From: a bacterium
GTDB taxonomy: Bacteria > JAJVIF01
Reading direction: 5' to 3'
Assembly: GCA_022072165.1 (NCBI GenBank)
Contig: JAJVIF010000001.1
Coordinates: forward strand, 399,353-463,352
Length of the DNA: 64,000 bases
Shown piece after piece: positions 1 through 8,456 of this stretch (position 1 is its first letter; each line of letters begins with the position of its first letter). Below the pieces are notes generated by a model. It saw only the letters and a list, made by a program, of their open reading frames with translations. It did not search any database and had not been told where the DNA came from. The position numbers and the translations under genes were made by a program.

Positions 1-983
1 ATGGACAAATGCAGACTGCGCTGGAACTCGCGAAGCAGCTGGAGGCGGAGGCTGTCAGGCCCGGGCGGCATGTCCGGGGTGCCTACTACGTTCGATATCT
101 CCAGGGGGCTTCCGACCAGGAGTGGAGCACCTTTTTTGATCGGTACGCCCTGACCTACTACGGGCATGTCACGGCGAACAGACTCCAGCGCTCCTATCGC
201 GACTGGGCTCCCAGCGCGGCGGACCTCACGTTCGCCCGTCTTCGGGAGCAGGAAAACTCGGTCCTCGGCGCAACCATGATGGCCGGTCTTTGGGACATCG
301 GCACGGCGGAGTGGGAAGAGATGGCACCCACCACGGGACACATGGAGGCGTGCCGGCTCCTGACCCGCAGTCTGTTGACCGCCACGATCGGTGTCCCCAG
401 GGACACGATCCTGGATACACAGGCGTTTCTCGACCGGGGCGGCCCGTCGGGGGTCGCGCCGGGCTGGACTGCTCTGATGCTGGACGCGACCTACCCGCTC
501 TCCTATCTGGACCAGGTGGAAGTCGAAGCCGAGCGGTACAGCTTCCCGTCGGCCCTGCTCATGGGCATCATTCGACAGGAGAGCTTTTTTGAGCCCAAAG
601 CTAAAAGCACCGCTGGAGCCCGGGGGCTCATGCAGCTTATGCCGGCCACCGGTACCTGGGCCGCGAAACAGGTCGGGATGGGCACGATCCAGCTCACCGC
701 GCTTGAGGATCCGGCGACAAATCTGCGGTTGGCGACCTGGCATCTGGACTTCCTGCGCCGGAACGGGGCGACTTCTTTTGGTCCCCTGCTTGCTGCACAT
801 AATGGGGGACCTGGCAATCTGGCAAAGTGGCGGGAACGCTACGGCGGCCCCGAGGTCCCGGAATGGCTCTTTTTGGAGCTCATTCCCAACCAGGAGAGCC
901 GGGAGTTTGTCAGGCAAGTGTTAGCGAACAGCGCGGTCTACGACTACCTGTTGGCACGTCCTGCCGACCCGGTCGTGTTCTGA
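1..983 (+). CDS. Lytic murein transglycosylase, SLT domain (5' partial)
   Basis: This is the C-terminal part of a soluble lytic transglycosylase that cleaves peptidoglycan between MurNAc and GlcNAc in the envelope. The reading frame is open to the left edge, so the true start lies outside the window; the ATG at 9 is probably internal. The last ~160 residues form the SLT/GEWL fold: RQES holds the predicted catalytic glutamate (residue 191 counted from the ATG at 9), followed by GLMQLMPATG and an AAHNGGPGN segment. The preceding helical residues resemble the superhelical linker of Slt70-like enzymes. glmS follows 40 bases downstream on the same strand, so both neighbouring genes serve cell-wall metabolism. 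Confidence 0.85.
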   Translation, partial: GQMQTALELAKQLEAEAVRPGRHVRGAYYVRYLQGASDQEWSTFFDRYALTYYGHVTANRLQRSYRDWAPSAADLTFARLREQENSVLGATMMAGLWDIGTAEWEEMAPTTGHMEACRLLTRSLLTATIGVPRDTILDTQAFLDRGGPSGVAPGWTALMLDATYPLSYLDQVEVEAERYSFPSALLMGIIRQESFFEPKAKSTAGARGLMQLMPATGTWAAKQVGMGTIQLTALEDPATNLRLATWHLDFLRRNGATSFGPLLAAHNGGPGNLAKWRERYGGPEVPEWLFLELIPNQESREFVRQVLANSAVYDYLLARPADPVVF

Positions 984-1023
984 CGCCAACCGGGTCATTC
1001 TCAGGAGCACCAAGGAGCAGCGA

Positions 1024-2856
1024 ATGTGCGGCATCATCGGTTACGTCGGCAGCGAAGTGGCAGTCCCGATTCTCATCGAAGCGCTCAAATGTATGGAGTA
1101 CCGCGGCTATGACAGCGCCGGTGTCGCGATCATGGAAGATGGCGCGCTCCAGACCATCCGGCACGCTGGACGGGTCCGGGAACTGGAAACCAAGCTCGAT
1201 GGGATGAAATTTGCCGGCGGCATCGGACTGGGGCATACCCGCTGGGCGACTCACGGACGCCCCAGCGAAGTGAATGCCCACCCCCAGCGCTCAGCATCCG
1301 GCGAAATCGTGGTAGTGCACAACGGCATCATCGAAAATTACCTGCCGCTGCGACGTGAACTCGAAGCCCAGGGTGTCGCGTTCTCCAGCCAGACTGACAC
1401 CGAGGTCATCGCCAATCTGATCGCCGCCAACTACAGCGGTGACCTCCTGGCCGCGATTCAGGCCGCCGCGTGCCGCCTCGAAGGCTCCTATGCCATTGGA
1501 GTCATGAGTGAGCGAGAGCCAGATCAGCTTATCGCCGTCCGTAAAGGGAGTCCGCTGGTGATTTCCGGGAACGACCTCGGCGTGTTCCTCGCGTCCGATC
1601 TCACCGCGCTGTTGCCGCACTCCCGAGACATGTTCTTCCTGGATGATGGCGAAATCGCGATTCTCCGACCTGGCGACATCCAGTTTCGCACCCTCTCCGG
1701 GCAGGTCGTCACCAAAGCTCCGCAGCACATCGCCTGGGATGTCATGCAGGCGCAAAAGCTGGGCTACAAGCACTTCATGATCAAAGAGATCAACGAGCAG
1801 CCCATCGCGATTCGCGACACCCTCATGGGACGCCTGGATGACGCCGCTGGTGGCGTCTCCCTCGAGGAACTCGGCACACTCACCGACGACATCCTCCGCG
1901 ACCTGGAGCAGATTGTCATCGTCGCCTGTGGCACCGCCTGGCACGCCGGGCTGGTCGGGAAGTATCTGCTGGAGTCCCTTGCGGGCATCCGGGTTGAGGT
2001 GGACTACGCCTCGGAGTTCCGTTATCGCACCAATCAGCTCACCGACCGGACGCTGGTGCTCGCGGTGAGCCAGTCCGGCGAGACGGCCGATACCCTGGCA
2101 GCCCTGCAGCGAGCGGGTCGCGAAGGGGCCCATACGCTGGCGATCTGTAATGCCGTCGGATCCACGATGACCCGATCGGTGGAAGGGGTGCTCTACACCC
2201 ACGCCGGTCCGGAAATCTCCGTTGCCTCCACCAAGGCGTTCACCACCCAGCTCACAGCGCTGATGCTCCTGGCGCTCAAGCTCGGGCGTCTCCGGGGTGC
2301 CATCACCGAGTCAGATTCCCTGCGGCTCGTCACTGCGCTCCGGGGACTGCCGGAACTCATGACGAAGTCACTGGAGTGCGAAGCCGCCGTACAGGCGCTG
2401 GCAGGCAAATATTGGGGTGTCCAGCATTTCCTGTATCTCGGACGCTCCCTCTGCTATCCCGTCGCCCTCGAAGGAGCGCTGAAGCTGAAGGAGATCAGCT
2501 ACATCCACGCCGAAGGATATCCTGCTGGTGAGATGAAGCACGGCCCGATCGCCCTGATCGATGAGCGGATGCCAGTGGTGGTTCTGGCTCCCCGAAACCA
2601 TGTCATGGACAAGACCCTGTCGAATCTCAACGAGGTCAAAGCCCGGGGGGGCAAGATCATCGTGATCTGCCAGGATGCGTCCGAACTGGATGGCTACGGC
2701 GTGGATGAGATCATCGAGGTGCCGGCATCGGAGCCCGAACTCGCCCCATTGGTCCTCACCATCCCCCTCCAGTTGCTCGCGTATCACATTGCGGTGATCC
2801 TCGGCTGCGATGTCGATCAGCCGCGCAATCTGGCGAAGAGTGTGACGGTCGAGTAG
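1024..2856 (+). CDS. glmS: Glutamine--fructose-6-phosphate aminotransferase (isomerizing)
   Basis: GlmS makes glucosamine-6-phosphate from fructose-6-phosphate and glutamine, the first committed step to UDP-GlcNAc and peptidoglycan. The 610-residue length is normal. It begins MCGIIGYVG, so Cys2 becomes the N-terminal nucleophile of the class II glutaminase domain. Two SIS sugar-isomerase domains follow, with ACGTAWHAG and SQSGETADT in the first and the AEGYPAGEMKHGPIAL segment near the active site. The C-terminus DQPRNLAKSVTVE is the family hallmark. An AAGGAG ribosome site sits at a good distance before the ATG. No glmS ribozyme-like leader fits in the 40 bases before the gene. Confidence 0.97.
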   Translation: MCGIIGYVGSEVAVPILIEALKCMEYRGYDSAGVAIMEDGALQTIRHAGRVRELETKLDGMKFAGGIGLGHTRWATHGRPSEVNAHPQRSASGEIVVVHNGIIENYLPLRRELEAQGVAFSSQTDTEVIANLIAANYSGDLLAAIQAAACRLEGSYAIGVMSEREPDQLIAVRKGSPLVISGNDLGVFLASDLTALLPHSRDMFFLDDGEIAILRPGDIQFRTLSGQVVTKAPQHIAWDVMQAQKLGYKHFMIKEINEQPIAIRDTLMGRLDDAAGGVSLEELGTLTDDILRDLEQIVIVACGTAWHAGLVGKYLLESLAGIRVEVDYASEFRYRTNQLTDRTLVLAVSQSGETADTLAALQRAGREGAHTLAICNAVGSTMTRSVEGVLYTHAGPEISVASTKAFTTQLTALMLLALKLGRLRGAITESDSLRLVTALRGLPELMTKSLECEAAVQALAGKYWGVQHFLYLGRSLCYPVALEGALKLKEISYIHAEGYPAGEMKHGPIALIDERMPVVVLAPRNHVMDKTLSNLNEVKARGGKIIVICQDASELDGYGVDEIIEVPASEPELAPLVLTIPLQLLAYHIAVILGCDVDQPRNLAKSVTVE

Positions 2857-2919
2857 GGGATTCCCCGCATTTCCGCCGGGCTGGACAGGCGTACAATGTC
2901 CACTGAAGGAGCCTCTGGC

Positions 2920-3390
2920 ATGTCCGCCATCCCCGGCACCACCTCCCTGACAACACAGGATGCACCTGTGCATCAGCAGCGTCCCTGGACTCCTGGACAA
3001 CCAACCTGGGAGAACCGGATCGTCCGTCGCATCTCAAGTGCCCATTTTTTGCGCAATTACTACGGGAAGTGCGAAGCGCTCCATGGGCACAACTACCGGA
3101 TCGACATCGTGGTTCGGGGTGGAGTGCTCAACGACACGGAATATCTGGTCGACTTCTCCGCCTTCAAGAAACAGGTCGATGCCTTCCTTGACGGCACCCT
3201 GGATCATGTCCTCCTCAATGACATCGAGTTCTTCCAGGAAGGCCACGCCAACCCATCGAGCGAGAACCTGGCCCGCTACATCGCCCTGAACATCGAGCCC
3301 CTACTGACTGCGACTCCCGCTGGTCTCTACAGCGTGACCGTTTGGGAAACAGAAGTACAGTGTGCGACGTATTACCCCTACGGCCCCTAA
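2920..3390 (+). CDS. queD: 6-carboxytetrahydropterin synthase / 6-pyruvoyl-tetrahydropterin synthase family
   Basis: This 156-residue protein belongs to the PTPS/QueD family, which converts dihydroneopterin triphosphate in queuosine or pterin biosynthesis. The zinc-binding histidines are visible in SSAHFL and LHGHNY, with the candidate catalytic cysteine just before the latter (GKCEALHGH) and the family glutamate in WETEVQC. I chose the ATG at 2920 because GAAGGAG lies 8 bases upstream; an in-frame ATG at 2896 has no ribosome site and sits inside a TACAAT box that may be the -10 promoter element. No other queuosine genes are in the window, so QueD rather than a biopterin enzyme is a family-level guess. 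Confidence 0.85.
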   Translation: MSAIPGTTSLTTQDAPVHQQRPWTPGQPTWENRIVRRISSAHFLRNYYGKCEALHGHNYRIDIVVRGGVLNDTEYLVDFSAFKKQVDAFLDGTLDHVLLNDIEFFQEGHANPSSENLARYIALNIEPLLTATPAGLYSVTVWETEVQCATYYPYGP

Positions 3391-3408
3391 ATCCTGATGT
3401 CGGTTGCC

Positions 3409-3438
3409 TTGACAGCCGGACAGCCGCAAGCTTACAAT
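3409..3438 (+). promoter_or_regulatory. Sigma-70-type promoter P1 for the subtilisin lipoprotein operon
   Basis: TTGACA at 3409-3414 and TACAAT at 3433-3438 are separated by 18 bases. The match to the housekeeping consensus is very good, and the site lies in the intergenic region after the QueD gene, pointing at the subtilase gene. Confidence 0.75.
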
Positions 3439-3473
3439 AACGCACAGAAAGTGACAAAAGGCGACGCTCGCCT

Positions 3474-3502
3474 TTGACTCGCTAGCCGGACACCCCTATA
3501 CT
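3474..3502 (+). promoter_or_regulatory. Sigma-70-type promoter P2 for the subtilisin lipoprotein operon
   Basis: TTGACT at 3474-3479 and TATACT at 3497-3502 are separated by exactly 17 bases. It lies ~80 bases before the subtilase start and is the second of two tandem promoters. Confidence 0.8.
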
Positions 3503-3584
3503 GCCGGTCGTTCCGATCCGGGAGTGGTGGAGCCGCCGGCTTCACGCACCTGTCATTGACCTGCAATCAAGGAGGCACGGGGAC

Positions 3585-5603
3585 TTGCGAACGGCATTGT
3601 TCCTCGGCGTAGCTGGCAGCCTGTTGCTCGCTGGATGCGGGGGCCCCATGGGCAGCCCCGCGCAAACGCCACAGACGCCCCAGCGGGGCGCTCAGCTCAG
3701 TCTGCCTGCAACCCAGCCACGGCCGGTGAGCCGTGAAACGGTCGCCCGCGAGGTGGCACGTCTGGAAGAGGCGGGCGTTGTCGCTCCAGGACGCGTCATC
3801 ATCCGGTTTACGCCTGAGGCGAGCACCACGGACCGCACGGCCCTGCTCGACAAGGTCGGTCTGCGGCTCGATGCTGAGATTCCTCAGCTCGGCTATGGCC
3901 GGTACCTGATGACAGGCGACGGGTCCGTTCGGGCGGCTCTGGAAGTCCTCTGGACTTCCCCCCTGGTGGCCTCCGCCGAACCGGATCTGGTGATTCAGGC
4001 CAATGCCATCAGCATTAGCCCCGGCGACCCCCGATTTGCTGAACAGACCTACCTGAAGCAGATCCGGATGCCGGAAGCCTGGTTCATTCATCCGGGGGAT
4101 CCCCGTGACGCTGTGATCGGCCCCACCATTCCGGCAGTCAGTGATGTCACGATTGCGGTCCTCGACACCGGCTTTGACTTCACGCATGAAGACTTAAACT
4201 TTACGGATACCGGCGATCCCCGCGGCGATAACGTCAAAGTGTATGGCGGCATCGACCTGGTGAACGGCGATTCCGATGCCACCGACGACAACGGGCACGG
4301 AACGCTGATCGCTGGTATCGCCGCTGCCCGAACGCATACCGGTGGCCCGGGTGGGTTCGCTCAGGGCATCGCAGGAGCTTCCTGGAATGCCCGCATCATG
4401 CCCGTCAAGGTGCTGGATGAGAACGGTGTTGGCACCAGCTTCGACTCCGCCCGCGGCATCCTCCACGCGGTGGAAACCTGGTCCGCCGCCCGCGGCAACG
4501 CGCCGGCTCCTCCTTTCGTGACTGGCCAGAACAACTCCATCTTTACCCAGCCCTACTTCGCCCGGCTCGTGATCAACATGAGCTACAGCGTGGAAGTGCC
4601 CAACAGCCTGGGCGCGCCGCAGTTCGAGCGCGATGCGATCAACTTCGCCGTCAACAACGGTGCGGTCCTCGTGGCTGCCGCTGGCGACCAGGGCAAGCCG
4701 GTCGATGACGGTTTCTCCAGCAGCTATCCGGCAGCCCATGCTCCGGTGATCGCGGTAGGTGCCGTCGACGAGATCAATCAGTCGCTGATTACCTCGAACC
4801 GCCCTAAGACTACGGTGCCACTGGCTGGTCAGCGATTCGTCGTTGCGCCGGGTGCCAACATCCTGGGGACCGCTCCGATGAGCATGGGCCGCTACGGTGT
4901 CGGAACCGGGACGTCCGTGGCCGCCGCCCAGGTCTCCGGACTGGTCGCCCTGATGTGGTCGTACTATCCGCTCCTGCTCAACGAGGACGGGCTGATCCCG
5001 ACCCTGCTAGAAACCGCCGACAGCGATGTCGTGGGCGACCCGGGTCCGGATAACGCCACCGGTGCCGGACTGGTCGATGCGCTGGCCGCCCTGGAAGGGG
5101 TCTTCGAGCCGCGCCCGACCAACGATCCGATCATCGTGCGGGCCTTCACGGATCCCATCGCACACAACGTGGTCCACTTCGTGATTCTCTCGAAGTACCG
5201 CCTGATGGATCCGGCTGAGATTCCCTTCTTCATCAACGACGCTGGTGAGGCTGAACTCATCAACGGTGGTGCTGCCTTCAGCTACCGCATCGGCATCGAC
5301 ACCAACAACAATGACACGCTGGAAGATGGTGAGTTGCTCCGACTGGATGGCGCGTTCTTCCCGAACGAGATCATCATCGGGCAGCTCGATGACTCGACCT
5401 ACTCCGGTCGCATCTTCTTCGTGCAGGGGCCGCCTCCTGCCCCAGGCTGTCCGGCCGGGTCGCTGCAGCCTCCGCCGCCTCCCACCGGCAACCTGATCGT
5501 GCAGGTCACAGGCGTACCTGAGGACTTCCTGATCGATGCCACCCTGCCCAAGACCATCAGCGCTTCAACTACACTGGCCATCACCAGTTTTGCCAACTCT
5601 TAA
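3585..5603 (+). CDS. Subtilisin-like serine protease (S8) lipoprotein
   Basis: This is a secreted lipid-anchored subtilase of 672 residues. A lipobox LLLAGC puts the lipidated cysteine at residue 18. An inhibitor-I9-like propeptide region (GRVIIRFTPEAS onwards) precedes the catalytic domain. The triad is visible in order: Asp in VLDTGFDF, His in DNGHGTLIAG, Ser in GTGTSVAAAQ. About 170 further residues form a C-terminal beta-rich region ending in a proline-rich stretch. The start is a TTG, chosen because AAGGAGG sits 9 bases upstream and the lipoprotein signal begins there. It is the first gene of a two-gene unit driven by tandem promoters; the next gene is 22 bases away. Confidence 0.9.
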   Translation: MRTALFLGVAGSLLLAGCGGPMGSPAQTPQTPQRGAQLSLPATQPRPVSRETVAREVARLEEAGVVAPGRVIIRFTPEASTTDRTALLDKVGLRLDAEIPQLGYGRYLMTGDGSVRAALEVLWTSPLVASAEPDLVIQANAISISPGDPRFAEQTYLKQIRMPEAWFIHPGDPRDAVIGPTIPAVSDVTIAVLDTGFDFTHEDLNFTDTGDPRGDNVKVYGGIDLVNGDSDATDDNGHGTLIAGIAAARTHTGGPGGFAQGIAGASWNARIMPVKVLDENGVGTSFDSARGILHAVETWSAARGNAPAPPFVTGQNNSIFTQPYFARLVINMSYSVEVPNSLGAPQFERDAINFAVNNGAVLVAAAGDQGKPVDDGFSSSYPAAHAPVIAVGAVDEINQSLITSNRPKTTVPLAGQRFVVAPGANILGTAPMSMGRYGVGTGTSVAAAQVSGLVALMWSYYPLLLNEDGLIPTLLETADSDVVGDPGPDNATGAGLVDALAALEGVFEPRPTNDPIIVRAFTDPIAHNVVHFVILSKYRLMDPAEIPFFINDAGEAELINGGAAFSYRIGIDTNNNDTLEDGELLRLDGAFFPNEIIIGQLDDSTYSGRIFFVQGPPPAPGCPAGSLQPPPPPTGNLIVQVTGVPEDFLIDATLPKTISASTTLAITSFANS

Positions 5604-5625
5604 GAGAGGAAAGGACGCACCCACA

Positions 5626-6702
5626 ATGCGCAGCTTCTTCGCACACTGGACCGCTACTGCCTGCCTGTTGCCGGTCCTCGCGATCTTCCTGACCTCCTGC
5701 GGAGGAGGCGGCAGCAGCACGCCGAACACCCCCGGACCTGGAGGCGGACAGCAGATCGGCACCGGCGGTACCATCACCGGACGTGTATTTGTTCCCGAAG
5801 GGCAGCCGATTGGCGGACCATTCGTGACGGTCACGGTCAAGGATAGCGCCGGCACGACTCTGAGCCCGACGATCAACCCCAACGGCACAGGTCCCGACGT
5901 GGGACGTTTCACTGTCGCTGGGCTGCCTCTGGGGACGGATATCACGGTCTCCATCGACTATCGGAGCGATGGTCGCGGGGATAACCTCGGAGCGGACAAA
6001 GTGGTCCGGCTCGCTTCCACCGGCGCGCTGGATCTTGGTGTCATCACCCTGAGCAACGAGTACATCGAACTCGGCTGGAATGCCTACCGCGCCAAGAACT
6101 TCAACCTGGCCCTCAGCCGGTTTGATACCGCCCGGACTGCCCGTCGCGTGGCTGCGGAAACAAATAAGAGCTCGAGCTATCTGGTGGGCAAGGGCTGGAC
6201 TCGCGTGAAGCGTGGCCGCGACACCCTGGTGATGTGTTCGTTCTCGAACAACCAGGGCTTCGAGTGGGAGATCGCTCTTAACGACTTCCTCGATGCCGCA
6301 AACACGGACCAGTTTGACGCCGACGCGCGGGTTGGGGCTGCGGCAGCCTATGCTGCCCTCAATTCCAAGTCGAAGCTTCTGGATCCGGTGCAGTTCAACC
6401 TCCAGCAGTTCTTCTATGGCTTCATCAATCCATACCACGATGAGGCTGAGGCGAAGATCAATGAAGCGCTGCTCATCGCGCCAGACTTCAAGTCGGATCA
6501 CGACGAGATCGTTGCGTCGGACCTGGAAGTCGCGCGGTTGTTCCATCGCTTCATGCAGGGCAAGCCTGTCAGCGAGTCTGAACTCGAATCTCTGGCGGAC
6601 CGCACGGACCTGAATCAGGGCTCGATGGAGACTCTCCAGGCGCTGTCGGACCTCGTGCGCTATAAGCTCGCCCCGCAGGGTGGCGGAGGACTGACCAGCT
6701 AG
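5626..6702 (+). CDS. Lipoprotein with carboxypeptidase-regulatory-like domain and TPR-like helices
   Basis: This 358-residue predicted lipoprotein has a lipobox FLTSC (Cys25) followed by a glycine/serine linker. A beta-sandwich of the carboxypeptidase-regulatory type follows (TITGRVFVPEGQPIGG ... FTVAGLPLGTDITVSI). The remaining ~220 residues look helical and TPR-like (YIELGWNAYRAKNFNLALSRF). The start ATG at 5626 is preceded by GAGGAAAGGA. It is co-transcribed with the upstream subtilase and the unit ends at a strong terminator 34 bases downstream. I infer a surface partner or substrate-handling role with the protease; no enzymatic motif is visible. Confidence 0.75.
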   Translation: MRSFFAHWTATACLLPVLAIFLTSCGGGGSSTPNTPGPGGGQQIGTGGTITGRVFVPEGQPIGGPFVTVTVKDSAGTTLSPTINPNGTGPDVGRFTVAGLPLGTDITVSIDYRSDGRGDNLGADKVVRLASTGALDLGVITLSNEYIELGWNAYRAKNFNLALSRFDTARTARRVAAETNKSSSYLVGKGWTRVKRGRDTLVMCSFSNNQGFEWEIALNDFLDAANTDQFDADARVGAAAAYAALNSKSKLLDPVQFNLQQFFYGFINPYHDEAEAKINEALLIAPDFKSDHDEIVASDLEVARLFHRFMQGKPVSESELESLADRTDLNQGSMETLQALSDLVRYKLAPQGGGGLTS

Positions 6703-6735
6703 GTCTGGCTTTCCTGAAACTTGTCGCAAAGCGGG

Positions 6736-6774
6736 ACCGCCCCTCGCATGCCCACGCGAGGGGCGGTTTCTTTT
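6736..6774 (+). terminator. Rho-independent terminator of the subtilisin operon
   Basis: A perfect 12-bp stem (ACCGCCCCTCGC at 6736-6747 with GCGAGGGGCGGT at 6756-6767) closes an 8-base loop and runs into a TTTCTTTT tract. Confidence 0.93.
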
Positions 6775-6913
6775 CCAGCCCCAATGCTGCCGCACGAAAC
6801 TTTTGGCTGCAGTTTGCATCCAACAGTAGGGTCAGTACGGCGCGACCAGGATGCCTTGCATCCTGTTGTGGCCGAACTGCGACCAATCGCGACCCTAGAG
6901 TGGGGAATGGGAC

Positions 6914-6941
6914 TTGAGTGCCGGCGCAGAGCGGGTATACT
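6914..6941 (+). promoter_or_regulatory. Promoter of the SRP RNA gene
   Basis: TTGAGT at 6914-6919 and TATACT at 6936-6941 are spaced by 16 bases. Transcription would begin near 6948, about 28 bases before the first paired base of the SRP RNA. Confidence 0.7.
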
Positions 6942-6975
6942 CAGATGCCCTCCAATGAGAGCGCTGCGGGCGGAT

Positions 6976-7113
6976 ACCGTTTGCGCGGTCTCGTCGGTTC
7001 TGGCTCCAGGCACGTACGACCCCCTAACCCCGTCAGGTCCGGAAGGAAGCAGCGGTGCGGGCGAGCTCTGCGGTGCCCTGGTTCGCTGGAATCGGCGGGA
7101 CCGCGGAAACGGT
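6976..7113 (+). ncRNA. ffs: Bacterial signal recognition particle RNA
   Basis: The signature of the SRP RNA apical domain, GTCAGGTCCGGAAGGAAGCA (7032-7051), is intact; it carries the Ffh-binding internal loops and the GGAA tetraloop. The flanks fold into one long hairpin: 6976-6982 pairs with 7107-7113, then CGCGGTC pairs with GACCGCG, and CCAGGCAC pairs with GTGCCCTGG with one bulge. The paired part is ~138 nt, longer than the ~114-nt E. coli 4.5S RNA. I do not see a convincing Alu domain. The mature ends are approximate and no U-run terminator follows. Together with Ffh this RNA targets membrane proteins co-translationally. Confidence 0.9.
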
Positions 7114-7182
7114 ACCGGATGACCCCGCAACGGCCTGCTGCATCCCGACCCAACCACTCGCACTCTGCAGGAGCTGGCTCAC

Positions 7183-7866
7183 GTGCCCTCTGAAACGTCC
7201 AATCACGCAATGCTTCCGCCGCCGGTCACCCCGGAGCAGATGGCGGAGGGGCTGACCCAGGCGAACCTCGACACCGCAATCACGGTGCGGTCGATGCCCG
7301 AGGAGCGGCGGGTCCTGGATGCCCGCTACCGCTGTCGATGCGGCGAACCCCTCGCTAAAGTTGCCGATCACATGGTGCAGCTTGAAGAGCGTCACCTGCA
7401 TCTCCTCGCGTTCCAGTGTCCCAGTTGTGGTGCTCAGGGGGGCATCATCTTCGACATCACCGCAGCTGTCGCACTGCTTCCATCTGACCAGGAGAGCGAG
7501 AAAGCGACTCCGGAAGAAGAGCGGCGGGCGGCTGAGCTCGCGACCTACTACCTGCTCGATAAAGCGCCTGCGGCCCGTAGTGAAGCCGCCATCAATACCC
7601 TGAGTGCTGGGATCCGGGCGTTAGGTCCAGCCGCGATTGGCGCGCTCCGCTACTCCCTGCGCGACGTAGATCCCCAGGTCGTTGGTATCGCTGCCCGTGC
7701 CCTGGCAGCGATAGGCGATGCCACCGATGTGCGTCGTCTCCGGGCAGCCATGGCGACCAGTCCGAATGCCCCCTACCTGCAGGACTCGCTGGCATCCCTG
7801 GAAGCCCGGGTGCGCCAGTTGGCGCGCGAAGCGGACGAGGTGTGGCGCCCCGCGGCATCGCTGTAG
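7183..7866 (+). CDS. Zinc-ribbon and HEAT-repeat protein, function unknown
   Basis: This 227-residue protein combines a CxC...CxxC zinc ribbon (Cys51, Cys53, Cys79, Cys82) with a C-terminal helical part resembling HEAT repeats (AAINTLSAGIRALGPAAIGAL, then VGIAARALAAIGDATDVRRL). I chose the GTG at 7183 because CAGGAG lies 9 bases upstream. It follows the SRP RNA gene closely and may be read from the same promoter. A protein-protein scaffold role is plausible, but no enzymatic residues are seen. A terminator follows 45 bases after the stop. Confidence 0.7.
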   Translation: MPSETSNHAMLPPPVTPEQMAEGLTQANLDTAITVRSMPEERRVLDARYRCRCGEPLAKVADHMVQLEERHLHLLAFQCPSCGAQGGIIFDITAAVALLPSDQESEKATPEEERRAAELATYYLLDKAPAARSEAAINTLSAGIRALGPAAIGALRYSLRDVDPQVVGIAARALAAIGDATDVRRLRAAMATSPNAPYLQDSLASLEARVRQLAREADEVWRPAASL

Positions 7867-7910
7867 GAACCTCGAGCTGAACGAGGCTGACCTCTCAGTG
7901 ACAACAAATA

Positions 7911-7939
7911 GCCCCCTGGTGAGACACCGGGGGGCGTTT
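7911..7939 (+). terminator. Rho-independent terminator
   Basis: GCCCCCTGGTG (7911-7921) pairs with CACCGGGGGGC (7925-7935) around a 3-base AGA loop, followed by GTTTT. Confidence 0.85.
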
Positions 7940-7967
7940 TCATCAGCGAAGTGAAGTACCCGGGTGG

Positions 7968-8399
7968 CTACGCGTAGCCGCCACCCTCACCAGTAGAAAA
8001 CGGAGTGCCATTGCCCGGCCCCTCGTTCTCTCGCAATGCAGAAGCGACCTTCTGGACCGCTTCGCGGCCAGCTTTGATGGCATCCTGAGCGACTTCAGCA
8101 GCGTGACGCGCCTTGTCCTTCACATCCACAGCCGTATGCGACACACGCTCGGACACATCCGATGCGATGGTCTTGCCCTGCTCCTGCAGGTTGTGAGCGA
8201 GATCCCGGGTCTTGTCCGAGAGGTCGCCCGCGTAACTCTTCAACTGCTCGCGGGTCTCAGCCCCGCTCTTGGGGGCCATCAGCAGGCCGACAATGCCACC
8301 CACCAGCAGGCCGATCCCAAAACCGACCGACACCCACTTGATGGCATCGGTGCCACCCTCGTCGTAGATGTACTCCGCATACTCCGGTACCTGGTTCAT
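7968..8399 (-). CDS. YtxH-like membrane-anchored stress protein
   Basis: This 143-residue protein has one glycine-rich transmembrane helix (residues ~22-42, VSVGFGIGLLVGGIVGLLMAP) followed by KSGAETREQL. That arrangement is typical of YtxH/gas-vesicle-like stress proteins. The rest is a long charged amphipathic helix with repeating apolipoprotein-like spacing. AAAGGAG precedes the ATG. It lies directly downstream of the DUF948-like gene on the same strand; the two families are often neighbours and are thought to act at the envelope under general stress. The biochemical function is unknown. Confidence 0.75.
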   Translation of the reverse strand: MNQVPEYAEYIYDEGGTDAIKWVSVGFGIGLLVGGIVGLLMAPKSGAETREQLKSYAGDLSDKTRDLAHNLQEQGKTIASDVSERVSHTAVDVKDKARHAAEVAQDAIKAGREAVQKVASALRENEGPGNGTPFSTGEGGGYA

Positions 8400-8456
8400 A
8401 TCCGTAGGCTCCTTTCAGGTTCGCCGTCTCCCAACTGCAGGAGCGGCCACGAGTCG

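Noticed and set aside
2896-2898. An earlier ATG start for queD
   Set aside because: It has no ribosome site and overlaps a TACAAT -10-like box; the ATG at 2920 has GAAGGAG at 8 bases.
5581-6819. A 412-codon minus-strand frame over the carboxypeptidase-regulatory-like lipoprotein
   Set aside because: The plus-strand gene has a ribosome site, lipobox and terminator; the antisense frame has none and is Arg-rich.
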